A stretch of DNA of 64,000 bases from Arcticibacter tournemirensis (lineage in GTDB: Bacteria > Bacteroidota > Bacteroidia > Sphingobacteriales > Sphingobacteriaceae): positions 3,224,001 through 3,288,000 of the forward strand of contig NZ_VFPL01000001.1 of the NCBI RefSeq assembly GCF_006716645.1, read 5' to 3'. Positions 18,918-28,285 of this stretch are shown here, in pieces. The translations under genes and the position numbers were made by a program. The stretch's first letter is position 1, and each line of letters begins with the position of its first letter. The notes beneath the pieces are model-generated. The model saw nothing but the letters and a program-made list of their open reading frames with translations, did no database searches and was not told the origin of the DNA.

Positions 18918-19310
18918 TACTAATAATCGGACAGCAAAAATAATGCTAAAAATATTAGTATTAAAATAATCGGAGAACTATTTCAAATGGAGATGGACAC
19001 CCCCTGTGTTGTTAACCTGAAGCCAGGAGTTACGCAGATGTCATCATCGTGTGCTTACTCTCAGTCTATATGTATTCCTCTATAGACTTAATATTTACAA
19101 AAGACGCTTAGAGTCAAATGAATCGTAGTACGTTATGATATCGAAATACCACTTATTTAGTGTACGATTCAGGAATGAAAGAAAATATTGGTTAATTTAA
19201 TAAAGAGCCAAGCTACATTTAATACAAAGACTCTACTACCGGACAAGAAGCACTGCAGCATATATACAAAAGGTCAAGCTGATAAACCGGTGCACAATGG
19301 TCATTTCGTC
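18918..19310. other. 393-base intergenic region between imuA and the response regulator
   Basis: No convincing gene. It contains the imuA promoter elements close to 18940 and a perfect 8-bp inverted repeat, AGTCTATA (19063-19070) and TATAGACT (19081-19088), with a 10-base loop. A 62-codon plus-strand frame at 19188 has no protein-like features. Confidence 0.6.
18935..18942 (-). promoter_or_regulatory. -7 box (TATTTTTG) of the imuA-imuB-dnaE2 operon
   Basis: Reads TATTTTTG on the minus strand, matching TAnnTTTG, 17 bases before the imuA ATG. It lies between the arms of an 8-bp inverted repeat, TACTAATA (18918-18925) and TATTAGTA (18953-18960), which could be an operator for a damage-response repressor. 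Confidence 0.5.
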
Positions 19311-19694
19311 TTATTTCAGAACCGCCAGTTGACAGATACTGCCAATGAGTTCGCTGGCGCTACAGGGTTTTGGTAAAAACAGATCAGCACCTGATTTAAT
19401 CATGAGCGCTTTGGTTTTATCATCTATTAATGATGAGTGGGCAATAATGCCAATTTGAGGCCAGTTCATCTTTATATATTGAGCAGTTTCAAAACCATTC
19501 ATTACAGGCATTTCTATATCAACAATCAGCACTTCCGGCAAGATCAAACTGGTTTCGATTTGTTGTATGCCCTTTTTCCCATTTTCCGCCTGAAAGACGA
19601 GTGCTATACCTGAGTTCTTTAGCATCCTTGCTATTATAAAGCGATAAATCTCATCATCATCTATTATTGCTGCTGAAATAAGTGGAAGTCTCAT
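19311..19694 (-). CDS. Single-domain response regulator (receiver domain only)
   Basis: A 127-residue CheY-like receiver. The acidic pocket Asp12-Asp13-Asp14, phospho-acceptor Asp59 (LIVDIEMPVMNG), switch Ser87 and Lys109 (LPKP) are all in place, so it should be phosphorylated by a histidine kinase or phosphotransfer protein. There is no output domain, so it must act through another protein. No kinase is nearby. It starts 14 bases after the AraC-type reading frame ends and is probably in the same transcript. Confidence 0.92.
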   Translation of the reverse strand: MRLPLISAAIIDDDEIYRFIIARMLKNSGIALVFQAENGKKGIQQIETSLILPEVLIVDIEMPVMNGFETAQYIKMNWPQIGIIAHSSLIDDKTKALMIKSGADLFLPKPCSASELIGSICQLAVLK

Positions 19695-19708
19695 TGTTTT
19701 GATTTACT

Positions 19709-20709
19709 TTATATATTAGTTTTGTTTTTACTGATTACCTTTTTGTACCATGCTGAGAACGTACTGCTTTTCTTGAATCCCAGTTCCATCGCCAGTTGTT
19801 TAGCCGTCTTTTCCTTTCCAGATAACATTCCCGACACATAGTTTATTTGCAAGTTCCGGAAGTATTCAAGAGGCGTAATCCCATGTGCCATCTTAAAATC
19901 GCGCTTGAGTTTGGAAGCCGATATATTGCAGCTGATTGCAAGGTTATTAATCCCAGGGAATTTATACGGAGCATGCTGTTCTAGAATCTTGGTTGCCTTC
20001 AGCATAACATAGTTGTGTTCTTCTTTCGAACTACTGTTTGAAACCTCTTCTTCGATAGTAAGCTTAAAAAAAAAGCGGTTAGTTCAAATAAGATACTAAA
20101 AAGCGAGGGCTGATAATGATAGCTTCTGCGCTTAAACCGTAAAACATCATATAAACGGTCTTGTAGAAAGATTTCAGCCCTGACAGCCGATCGATACGAC
20201 AATATATGGCTGAACATGTCAGCATTATTAGCATGACATTGTCGGTTCATAGTACTATCCTGGTTAATTAGGTCGGCCAAATAGCTACCTGTAAAGATTA
20301 ACCGGCAACATCTTAATACAGTTCCCTTCTCCAGAAGAATTTCAATTTTACTCAAGGGGCGCAAAAAGATAACATGGTCATTTGCCCAATGGGTTTCCTG
20401 AGGATCACGGTAACCTATTTTCCCCAAACTGTAAAAAATATTAATTGAAAAATAACCTAAAAGAGCATCTTTTGCTTCTAAAATATAACGATTATTCGCC
20501 TTAGCCTGCATTTCAAGAGCGAGTAACCAGAAACCATTAGCTACCTTTTCATAAAAAACCTCACCAGAACTTTCTTTATCATCAATATAAAAATGATGCC
20601 CGGAAACTAAGGGCACGAAACTCGGGTGTTGCCCAAAGTATCGGGGATAGACGAAGGGGGTAGTTCTGTTTAACTTTATATTTTGCCATCTTATAGATGA
20701 ATTTTTCAT
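19709..20709 (-). pseudogene. AraC-family transcription regulator split by a frameshift at a 9-base A run
   Basis: Two overlapping frames form one regulator. The upstream part (20709 down to 19999) is an N-terminal sensing domain of about 210 residues ending in LFELTAFF; the downstream part (from about 20005 to 19709) is a helix-turn-helix with NISASKLKRDFKMAHGITPL and AKQLAMELGFKKSSTF, typical of AraC C-termini. At 20065-20073 the plus strand has nine A (nine T in the coding strand). With ten, the frame would read on as FFFKLTIEEEVSNSS...HNYVMLK and give one protein of 333 residues, a normal size for this Bacteroidota family. As written, the upstream product loses its DNA-binding domain. Causes could be a true mutation, slippage-controlled switching, or a base-calling error in the run. 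Confidence 0.85.
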
Positions 20710-21191
20710 ATTTTAAGAAATTGACAGGCTCTGTCTACCTGTTATAAGGCTTTTATGTTTTGTTAGCGGTACGAGCATCGTGATAGGTAAGAGTGTATTG
20801 ATAAACTGGTCAAGCCGTCGTATCTTTCTTTGAATAGCTTAAGTTCAGGCGGTCTGGCAGAAGTGGAAGTCCATTGATTGCTCATATGTTTGAGAATAGT
20901 TTATAGATGCCGTAATATTAAACAAACCTTATGTTATCAATAAGCCCAAATATTACCAGATAGGCCAGACGGCCTAAATTTGACGTTATGATGTTTGAGC
21001 TATACGCCTTGTTTATATTACGGCCAATATGAGCTAGTGAGTGACATTCTTTAATATTAACGGATTTACGTCTCCATGTCGTTTTGTTGATATAATAATT
21101 TTCTGAATGCTTTTTTAGCTAAGTTTATGTTTATTGGACTATTTATTATGTTTTTTTTATTTAAATGCATAACTTAGAAGTGTCCTGAGAA
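20710..21191. other. 482-base intergenic region with complex inverted repeats
   Basis: No gene seen. It separates the leftward AraC-type gene from the rightward sigma factor gene, so both promoters should be here. The right half is very A/T-rich with T runs just before the sigma factor. The region 20880-21034 holds nested inverted repeats, listed separately. Confidence 0.65.
20880..21034. repeat. Nested imperfect inverted repeats
   Basis: Outer arms GCTCATAT (20880-20887) and ATATGAGC (21027-21034); middle arms GCCGTAATATTAAACAA (20909-20925) and TTGTTTATATTACGGC (21009-21024), complementary apart from one extra base; and a central TAGGCC-AGAC-GGCCTA (20961-20976). The three pairs are arranged around the same centre, except that the left side has about 21 extra bases between the outer and middle arms. 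It may be a decayed mobile element, a structured RNA or a large operator region. Confidence 0.7.
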
Positions 21192-21776
21192 ATGATGACT
21201 GAAGAAATTACCGATATAGCAGATGACAAACAACTCCTTGAACGGGTGAAAGCCGGCGACAGGTTGGCTTTTGGGATGATTTACAGTAAGTATTGGTCTA
21301 AATTATATATATATGCTTATAATATTCTCAGGGAGAAACATAGTTGTGAGGATATAGTTCAGGAAATTATGACGGATCTTTGGATACGGAGGGATGTATT
21401 GCAAATTGAATCGCTAAAGGCTTTTTTTCTGGCAGCAACACGATTTCAGGTACTGAAGGTCATCCGATCAGGAAAAGTTAGAAGCGATTTCTTTACACAA
21501 GATCACCAATTACCGGAAGGTTATAATGCTGAACAGACCATTCATAGTAAGGATATAAGCTCAATCGTTGATGAGCACATTTCTCAATTACCTGATAAGT
21601 GCCGTGAAATTTTTACTCTAAGCAGAAAGGAGCAGTTATCTAACCGGGAAATTGCGAAAAAGCTTGGAATAGCACAAAAAACCGTAGAAAATCAAATAAC
21701 TATTGCTATTCGCCGTCTCAGATCCTCTCTCGGCGATGTTTTAGCTTTCATTCTTTTATTCTATACACTCCTTTAA
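21192..21776 (+). CDS. ECF-type RNA polymerase sigma factor
   Basis: A 194-residue sigma-70 family factor with only regions 2 and 4. Region 2 spans about residues 25-95 (HSCEDIVQEIMTDLWIRR carries the core-binding motif) and region 4 spans about 130-180 (LPDKCREIFTLSRKEQLSNR, then LGIAQKTVENQI). It should direct RNA polymerase to the downstream SusC locus when released by the FecR protein encoded next. The C-terminus is a short hydrophobic tail (LAFILLFYTLL), common in this family. The start at 21192 gives MMTEE; the second Met is equally possible. Confidence 0.93.
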   Translation: MMTEEITDIADDKQLLERVKAGDRLAFGMIYSKYWSKLYIYAYNILREKHSCEDIVQEIMTDLWIRRDVLQIESLKAFFLAATRFQVLKVIRSGKVRSDFFTQDHQLPEGYNAEQTIHSKDISSIVDEHISQLPDKCREIFTLSRKEQLSNREIAKKLGIAQKTVENQITIAIRRLRSSLGDVLAFILLFYTLL

Positions 21777-21884
21777 TATTTTTTCGACTTCCTTTTATTA
21801 GTTTTTTGTTAATAAATAATAATTTTTTGAAGATTTCTTTGGGGGTAAAGAGGGGATTTGGGGTACTTACAATCAAATCCCGTT

Positions 21885-23045
21885 ATGGAAAAAAGAAAAT
21901 TTCAGAAGATAGTCACAAAATATCTTAGCGGAAAAGCTTCCGCAGAGGAGGAGAAGCTCCTGGTTAACTATCTTGATAGTTTTCAAAAAGACAATGAAGG
22001 CTGGAACCTCCCCGAAATGGGAGAAGAAGAAATTGTGGGGAATGAACTTTATCAAAAAACGCTACAGGAAATTAAGTCGCGGGAAGAAAGAGGGAAGGTG
22101 TTCAGATTGCGATGGCTCTCGGCGGCAGCATTTGTACTGGTGTTTCTATCCGGGTTGTATTACACCTTACAGAATCGTAATCCGGTTCTGACAAGCAAAG
22201 CAGAAAGATTCAAAAATGATGTTTTGCCGGGCACTTCAAAAGCCACTCTGGTTCTGGCAGATGGGAGACATATCACGTTAGACGGTAAAGAAAACGGAGA
22301 GTTAACGAATGAGGCGGGTGTTATTATAAAGAAAACTAAAGAAGGTCAATTAATCTACGATCTGTCGAAGTCCCCGAGTTCATCAGCAAATGCATCGGAT
22401 ATCATTTATAATATAGTTTCTACTCCCAAAGGGGGGAAATACATGCTAATGTTGGAAGATGGCACAAAAATCTGGCTTAATTCTGCTTCGTCTCTGCGCT
22501 TTCCTGTTGAATTTATTGGAAATACGAGAAGTGTAGAGTTAACAGGCGAAGCCTATTTTGAGGTGGCTAAAAACAGACAAAAACCGTTTCTTGTGAAAAG
22601 TCGGGGAACAGAGGTAAAGGTACTTGGCACTCATTTCAACATCAGCTCTTATGAGAATGATCCGGCAGTGAAAGCTACTTTATTGGAAGGATCTGTAGAG
22701 GTTTCAAATAATCATAAAAAAGTATTGCTAAAGCCCGGTAATCAGGCCGGAATTTCAAATACCGGGATAAAGATCATTGAAAATGCCGATACAGAGATGG
22801 AGATGGCCTGGAAAAATGGTTTTTTTCAATTTAAAGATGCAAGGCTGAAAGATATTATGAGGCAACTTTCCCGGTGGTATGATGTAGAATTTGAATACAG
22901 TGGAAAGCTACCCGACGAAGAATTTACAGGTATTATCGCACAATCAGTGAAAATCTCTAAAGTACTGGAGATGCTGGAGCAGGGAGGCGGGGTTGCATTT
23001 AGAATTGAAGGAAGAAAAATAACAGTAACATCAACACAGGAATAA
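21885..23045 (+). CDS. FecR-type anti-sigma factor with DUF4974 domain
   Basis: A 386-residue inner membrane protein. Residues 1-70 form the cytoplasmic sigma-binding domain (KYLSGKASAEEEKLLVNYL); a single membrane helix follows near residues 77-96 (WLSAAAFVLVFLSGLYYTL); the periplasmic part has the FecR domain (TPKGGKYMLMLEDGTKIWLN, then GEAYFEVAK and GTHFNI) and a C-terminal DUF4974 domain (FKDARLKDIMRQLSRWY). It should hold the sigma factor until signalled by the N-terminal domain of the SusC receptor. The ATG at 21885 is preferred over an upstream TTG because it directly precedes the sigma-binding domain. Confidence 0.93.
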   Translation: MEKRKFQKIVTKYLSGKASAEEEKLLVNYLDSFQKDNEGWNLPEMGEEEIVGNELYQKTLQEIKSREERGKVFRLRWLSAAAFVLVFLSGLYYTLQNRNPVLTSKAERFKNDVLPGTSKATLVLADGRHITLDGKENGELTNEAGVIIKKTKEGQLIYDLSKSPSSSANASDIIYNIVSTPKGGKYMLMLEDGTKIWLNSASSLRFPVEFIGNTRSVELTGEAYFEVAKNRQKPFLVKSRGTEVKVLGTHFNISSYENDPAVKATLLEGSVEVSNNHKKVLLKPGNQAGISNTGIKIIENADTEMEMAWKNGFFQFKDARLKDIMRQLSRWYDVEFEYSGKLPDEEFTGIIAQSVKISKVLEMLEQGGGVAFRIEGRKITVTSTQE

Positions 23046-23114
23046 ATTTAATAACCCAGATATATATGATAATAAACAGTACTTAAAGAATATTCAGAGG
23101 GTTAAGAAATAATA

Positions 23115-23142
23115 CCTGCTCCGGATTGCGCCCCGGAGCAGG
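23115..23142 (+). repeat. Perfect 10-bp GC-rich hairpin between fecR-like and susC-like genes
   Basis: CCTGCTCCGG (23115-23124), loop of 8 bases, CCGGAGCAGG (23133-23142). It is strong, but no T run follows. It may partly stop transcription or protect an mRNA end between the regulatory genes and the transport genes. The spacing before the SusC start is 113 bases. Confidence 0.75.
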
Positions 23143-23255
23143 AAGTGTTACCCTGTCTCCAGGAAAGGCATTTGGATAACATGTTCAGGTTAACCCCATT
23201 CAAATTATTACCAATCGTTTCATTTAATCAGCATTAACCCAAACAGAGCAAAAGT

Positions 23256-26200
23256 ATGAAACATGCTTTACTTTACCAATGCAGATACCTCAGTATCTGT
23301 CTGAAAATCTTTATGCTGCCCTATAGGCAACATTCAGGAACATTATTCTCGCAATTAGTACGGATTATGAAGATTACGGGGATTATAATACTGGCCGCCT
23401 GCCTCCATGTCAGCGCCGCCCTTTATTCTCAAAAGGTAACTCTTAAGGAACAGAACAGTAAGTTGTCAGATGTATTCGTTCGTCTGCGTCAGCAAACAGG
23501 ATACAATTTTATTTATAATAATAAGCTCCTGAAGAAGGCTGTACCGGTTACTGTAAATGCAGCTGATGAACAACTGGAGGAAGTACTTGGTTCAATCTTT
23601 AAAAATCAGCCGTTAAGCTTTTCTATTATTGAAAAGACAATCGTTGTAAAGGAAAAGGAAAAAACAGTTTTATCCGAAATTACAAACTATGTAAAGAACG
23701 CGATGGAGTCGGTAATCCCCGACGGTCCGGTGAGGGGTATCGTGACAGACGAAAGGGGGGATCCGCTTCCGGGGGTGACTATCACACTGACAATACCAGG
23801 TGCGCAAGCAAGAAGTGTGGCGAGTAATGCGGATGGTAAATATTCATTTAGTGCTGTGCCATCCGGAGCTGTGCTTCTTTTCAATATGATTGGATTTAAG
23901 CGACAGGAAATTGCGGTAGCAAATAAGGAGGTAATTAATGTAAAGCTTCAGCCTGACGTTAAAGAACTGCAGAATGTGGTTATCACGGGATATCAGGAAA
24001 TCAAAAAAGACAACTATACAGGAAACGCTATCGTTATCAAAGGTGACGACCTTAAAAAGACGAATCCGCAGAATGTGCTGAAAGCTATTCAAAGCTTTGA
24101 CCCATCTTTCAAGTTACTGGAGAACAACCTGGCGGGATCAGATCCTAACGCAATGCCAAGAATTAATGTTCGTGGAGCCACTGCATTACCGGCGATTCCT
24201 ACAAATGCTGATGATTTAGTAAACCGTGAGAATTTATCTGCTCAATTTAACCTTCCCGCTTTTATACTGGATGGTTTCGAAGTATCAGTACAAAAGGTAG
24301 TCGATTTAGACATTAACCGTATAGAATCGGTAACCCTGCTCAAAGATGCTGCTGCAACGGCCGTATATGGTTCGCGTGCTGCAAACGGTGTAATGGTGAT
24401 CACCACAAAGGCTCCTGTTTCAGGGAAGCTCCAGTTATATTATAACTCTGAGCTCCAGGTTACAGCTCCGGATCTCTCGGGATATGATATTTTAAATGCA
24501 GCCGACAAGGTTGCGTATGAACAGAAGGCTGGTTTGTTTAGTACTCAAACCGCTGGTGTGGGTGACAATACCCAGGACAAACTGGACGCTGAGCTGTTTA
24601 TCCGGCTTAAAAATGTAGCCAGCGGGGTAAATACCTACTGGCTCTCTCAGCCACTGCGTAATGCCTACGGACAGAAGCATTCTCTGAATGTGCAAGGCGG
24701 AGACCAGACTTTCAGATATGGTGTCGATTTGCGTTATCAAACCATGCCAGGTGTAATGAAGGGTGCGACAAGGGACAGGTTTAGTGGCGGTATGAACTTT
24801 ACGTATAACCCTTCGCCTAAGCTTCTCATCAGAAATGACCTTTCTGTAAACCAGACGAATGGAGTTAATTCCAATTATGGCAGCTTCTCAACATACGCAA
24901 GTATGAACCCGTATTATCCGATAAGAGATAGCGTAGGAAGAATTGTACAGGAACTGGCGAACTGGCGTGTAGATACCTATAGAGAGGGGAGCGACCAATA
25001 CATAAACAGATACGTATTTAATCCATTGCATGAAGCGAGTTTGAGCAATTTCAGCAAAGAATCATATTTTGAGATGATTGATGCGTTATCTGCCGACTAT
25101 AAAATATCCGGAAGTTTGCGGTTGAGGGCTTTGATAAGTCTGAATAACACCATTAGTAAATCTGACAAGTTTCTTTCCCCTTTTAGCAAGGAGTTTTATG
25201 ATTATTCAACTAACGACTTAAATAAAAGAGGAAGTTATGATTACTCCAACACCAACAGGCTTGGTATAGACGGTACAATCTCATTAAGTTACAATAAGCA
25301 GATCAATGATCACTTCTTCAACCTGGTAGCAGGCACCAATGTACTGTCGGCGAAGTCCGACTTTAAGTCGTTTTCTGCTCAGGGTTTCTCGAACGACAGG
25401 TTCACAAATGTCGGTTTCGCCAGGATTTACAAAGAAAATTCTTCGCCAGATGGAGATGTACTGATCCAGAGAACCCTGGGTGCTTTTTTCTCGGGTAATT
25501 ACTCTTACAAAAATAAATACCTGATGGATGCTTCTTTTCGACTGGATGGATCATCTGCTTTCGGAGCCGACAGCAGGTTTGCACCTTTTTGGGCGCTAGG
25601 CCTGGGATGGAATATCCACAATGAGAACTTCCTGAAGGATAATGCATTTATCAGTCAGGTTCGTTTAAAAGCCAGTACAGGTATCCTCGGTTCTATTGGC
25701 TTCCCGGCGTACATGTCGCGTTCTATTTATACTTATTACAGCAACAACTGGTACTCTACCGGAATCGGTGCCGCTACCAGCAATTATGGAAATACCAACC
25801 TGGAATGGCAAAAAACAGAAACTTATGATGTCGGCCTGGATATCGGGTTCCTGAAAGATCGTTTTGTGATCTCCCCGCGGTATTACTACAAGCTAACCAA
25901 AGGCTTGATCACCGACATCAATCTTGCTCCATCTACTGGTTTTACAACGTATAAAGAAAACCTCGGCGACATGAGCAATAAAGGGTACGAAGTTTACCTG
26001 AAGGCAAATCTGTTCACCCGTAACGATGCTTATATCAATATTACCGGAAATATAGCCCACAATGAGAATACAATTGTGAAGATCTCAAATTCATTAAAGG
26101 CCTTTAACAAACAGATTGACGATATACAAAAGGATGAAAAGAATAAACTTTATGCGATGCCTTTACTTCGCTATAATGAAGGTCAGTCCCTCAATACCAT

Positions 26201-26771
26201 ATATGGAGTGAAATCTCTGGGGATCGATCCTGAAAATGGCAAGGAGATCTTTGTAAAAACAGATGGTTCTTTAACCTATGAGTATGATGTAAGGGATACA
26301 CGGCCTATTGGTAACAGTACCCCCGTGGTTGAAGGCAATATTGGCAGTTCAATAGGTTACAAAAGGTTTACGCTAAGCTTTAATTTCTGGTACAGGCTGG
26401 GTGCGGACATTTACAATCAGACTTTGGTTGATCGTATAGAAAATGCTGATCCCCGCTTTAATGTAGACAGAAGAGCGATGACTTTACGTTGGTCGGAGCC
26501 TGGGGATGCCGCTTTGTATAAGAACATCCAAGATCTGACACCAACAAAGGCCAGCTCACGGTTTATACAACGTGAAAGTCTGATAGATCTTCAGTCGGTA
26601 TATCTTTCTTACGATTTTAAACGCGACTTAGTTCGCAGGATAGGATTCCAAAACATCCGGGCTTCGGTTTCAATGAACGACCTGTTCAGATCGTCTAGCA
26701 TAAAAATTGAAAGAGGTATCAATTCACCATACGCGAGAAGTGCAACGTTCTCGCTACTTGCGGCATTTTAA
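23256..26771 (+). CDS. SusC/RagA-type TonB-dependent receptor with signalling domain
   Basis: A 1171-residue outer membrane transporter. After the signal sequence (ITGIIILAACLHVSAALYSQ; several Met codons precede it) comes an STN signalling domain at about residues 60-130, which in this class contacts FecR. A carboxypeptidase-like beta domain follows (VRGIVTDERGDPLPGV), then a TonB-box-like VVITGYQEIKK, the plug (LLKDAAATAVYGSRAANGVM) and a 22-strand barrel to the C-terminal Phe (LLAAF). With the SusD-type protein encoded next, it imports a substrate across the outer membrane using TonB energy. The STN domain fits the sigma/anti-sigma pair upstream: substrate binding induces the locus. Substrate unknown. 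Confidence 0.95.
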   Translation: MKHALLYQCRYLSICLKIFMLPYRQHSGTLFSQLVRIMKITGIIILAACLHVSAALYSQKVTLKEQNSKLSDVFVRLRQQTGYNFIYNNKLLKKAVPVTVNAADEQLEEVLGSIFKNQPLSFSIIEKTIVVKEKEKTVLSEITNYVKNAMESVIPDGPVRGIVTDERGDPLPGVTITLTIPGAQARSVASNADGKYSFSAVPSGAVLLFNMIGFKRQEIAVANKEVINVKLQPDVKELQNVVITGYQEIKKDNYTGNAIVIKGDDLKKTNPQNVLKAIQSFDPSFKLLENNLAGSDPNAMPRINVRGATALPAIPTNADDLVNRENLSAQFNLPAFILDGFEVSVQKVVDLDINRIESVTLLKDAAATAVYGSRAANGVMVITTKAPVSGKLQLYYNSELQVTAPDLSGYDILNAADKVAYEQKAGLFSTQTAGVGDNTQDKLDAELFIRLKNVASGVNTYWLSQPLRNAYGQKHSLNVQGGDQTFRYGVDLRYQTMPGVMKGATRDRFSGGMNFTYNPSPKLLIRNDLSVNQTNGVNSNYGSFSTYASMNPYYPIRDSVGRIVQELANWRVDTYREGSDQYINRYVFNPLHEASLSNFSKESYFEMIDALSADYKISGSLRLRALISLNNTISKSDKFLSPFSKEFYDYSTNDLNKRGSYDYSNTNRLGIDGTISLSYNKQINDHFFNLVAGTNVLSAKSDFKSFSAQGFSNDRFTNVGFARIYKENSSPDGDVLIQRTLGAFFSGNYSYKNKYLMDASFRLDGSSAFGADSRFAPFWALGLGWNIHNENFLKDNAFISQVRLKASTGILGSIGFPAYMSRSIYTYYSNNWYSTGIGAATSNYGNTNLEWQKTETYDVGLDIGFLKDRFVISPRYYYKLTKGLITDINLAPSTGFTTYKENLGDMSNKGYEVYLKANLFTRNDAYINITGNIAHNENTIVKISNSLKAFNKQIDDIQKDEKNKLYAMPLLRYNEGQSLNTIYGVKSLGIDPENGKEIFVKTDGSLTYEYDVRDTRPIGNSTPVVEGNIGSSIGYKRFTLSFNFWYRLGADIYNQTLVDRIENADPRFNVDRRAMTLRWSEPGDAALYKNIQDLTPTKASSRFIQRESLIDLQSVYLSYDFKRDLVRRIGFQNIRASVSMNDLFRSSSIKIERGINSPYARSATFSLLAAF

Positions 26772-26781
26772 TTTAAAATAT

Positions 26782-28272
26782 ATGAAGCACTATATATATA
26801 TCATACTCATCGGGCTGGCTTTTTCTTCCTGCAAAAAGTTTCTTGATGTACAACCAGAGTCGGATGTTACAAAGGAGGATCTGTTTAAAACAGAGGAGGG
26901 CTTTAAGGAGGCGCTGAACGGGGTGTACAACCTAAACGCCGAAAAATCATTATACGGAGAGAACCTTACTTTCGGCAATCTGGATATTATGGCTCAAAAC
27001 TATGATTTTACCGACGCGAATCCACGTAAGGTACAATCATTCCTGTATGAAGATCAGTTCCTTATCAGCAAGAACGATGAAATTTGGGCCTCGGCCTATA
27101 AAGCAATCGGGAATATCAACTCGATACTGGAGGCCGTTGAGAAGAACAAGGGCGTTTTATTTGATAAAAACTACGAACTGATTAAGGGCGAAGCGCTTAC
27201 TTTGCGGGCCTATCTGCACTTTGACCTGCTTAGGATGTTTGCTCCTTCGTTCGTAAGTAAACCGAATGCCGTAGCTATTCCATACGTAACCATCGTATCG
27301 ATTAAAAGTACTCCGTTCTCTACAACCACTGAGGTGTTGAATAAGATAATTGCTGACTTAACGGAGGCGAAACAACTGTTAAAAGTTGCCGACCCTATTT
27401 TATCTGCAGGTTATATTGTTGGTTACCCTGACAAAACTTATCCTGATGATTTTCCAGAGGCAATGAAATCGACAGAGACGAGCAGTAACTCGCTCTTTCT
27501 TCAGAACAGAAGACACAGAATGAACTATTACACTGTTTGCGGAGAATTAGCAAGGGTGTACTTGTATAAAGGCGACATGGTGAACAGCCTGGCAAATGCA
27601 AAAGAGGTAATTGATTCGGGCAAATTTCCATGGACAAAACAGCAAGACTTTTTCAGTAGCAATTCGCAGCAGCGGGATAAGGTGTTTTATCCTGAGATCA
27701 TCACTGGTTGGTATGTTCCTCAATCGCAAGAGCTTCTCAATCGTTTGTTTTCAAACGATAATCCAAGCAATGCGCCTACTATTACACAAAAGGAGTTTAT
27801 ATATGAGAAAGGAAGTGTGGGAGCAGAGGACTGGAGGTTCAGGCAGTGGTTTCGTGATGTACCAGTCAATAATTCACCAGGGCGCTCTCTGGTACAAAAA
27901 TATACATGGAACGGTACTCCTCAAAGGAATATGCACCCTACGGTGGCACCTGCGATGCGTTTATCTGAAATGTATTACATAGCAGCAGAAGCAACCTTTG
28001 ATACCGACCCTGTAAAGGCAACCGCTTATGTAGACAGTGTGCGTTTCCATAGAGGAATAGGAGTAGCGTTGCCTAAAACGATCGCAAAACCAGACTTTAT
28101 CAGAAAGCTGGTTGAGGAAGCACGTAAGGAGTTTTATGGTGAAAGCCAGATCTTTTACATGTATAAAAGGCTGAACAGGGATGTTATCAATACCAACGGA
28201 ATGGTCTATCCGGCAAGTGATGAGATCTTTGTTTTCCCATTACCATTAGATGAATTAGCTTATAGAAATTAA
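26782..28272 (+). CDS. SusD/RagB-type substrate-binding lipoprotein
   Basis: A 496-residue outer membrane lipoprotein, the lid of the SusCD transporter. The signal peptide ends in LAFSSC, with Cys17 as the lipid-modified residue, followed by KKFLDVQPESDVTKEDLFKT, the hallmark start of mature SusD proteins. Helical TPR-like segments follow (GEALTLRAYLHFDLLRMF) and the C-terminal half has the RagB/SusD domain with RLSEMYYIAAEA. The start is 11 bases after the SusC stop; an in-frame extension upstream overlaps susC and lacks signal-peptide character. It captures the substrate at the cell surface. Confidence 0.95.
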   Translation: MKHYIYIILIGLAFSSCKKFLDVQPESDVTKEDLFKTEEGFKEALNGVYNLNAEKSLYGENLTFGNLDIMAQNYDFTDANPRKVQSFLYEDQFLISKNDEIWASAYKAIGNINSILEAVEKNKGVLFDKNYELIKGEALTLRAYLHFDLLRMFAPSFVSKPNAVAIPYVTIVSIKSTPFSTTTEVLNKIIADLTEAKQLLKVADPILSAGYIVGYPDKTYPDDFPEAMKSTETSSNSLFLQNRRHRMNYYTVCGELARVYLYKGDMVNSLANAKEVIDSGKFPWTKQQDFFSSNSQQRDKVFYPEIITGWYVPQSQELLNRLFSNDNPSNAPTITQKEFIYEKGSVGAEDWRFRQWFRDVPVNNSPGRSLVQKYTWNGTPQRNMHPTVAPAMRLSEMYYIAAEATFDTDPVKATAYVDSVRFHRGIGVALPKTIAKPDFIRKLVEEARKEFYGESQIFYMYKRLNRDVINTNGMVYPASDEIFVFPLPLDELAYRN

Positions 28273-28285
28273 ATCTGGAATTACC

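Noticed and set aside
19063-19088. 8-bp inverted repeat AGTCTATA/TATAGACT as a terminator
   Set aside because: It lies more than 200 bases past the response regulator stop and has no T run on the needed strand, so it is noted only as a feature of the intergenic region.
19188-19376. 62-residue plus-strand frame before the response regulator
   Set aside because: It has no domain or signal and overlaps the response regulator end on the other strand.
26707-26781. Upstream extension of the SusD-type protein
   Set aside because: It overlaps the end of the SusC gene and would bury the lipoprotein signal peptide.
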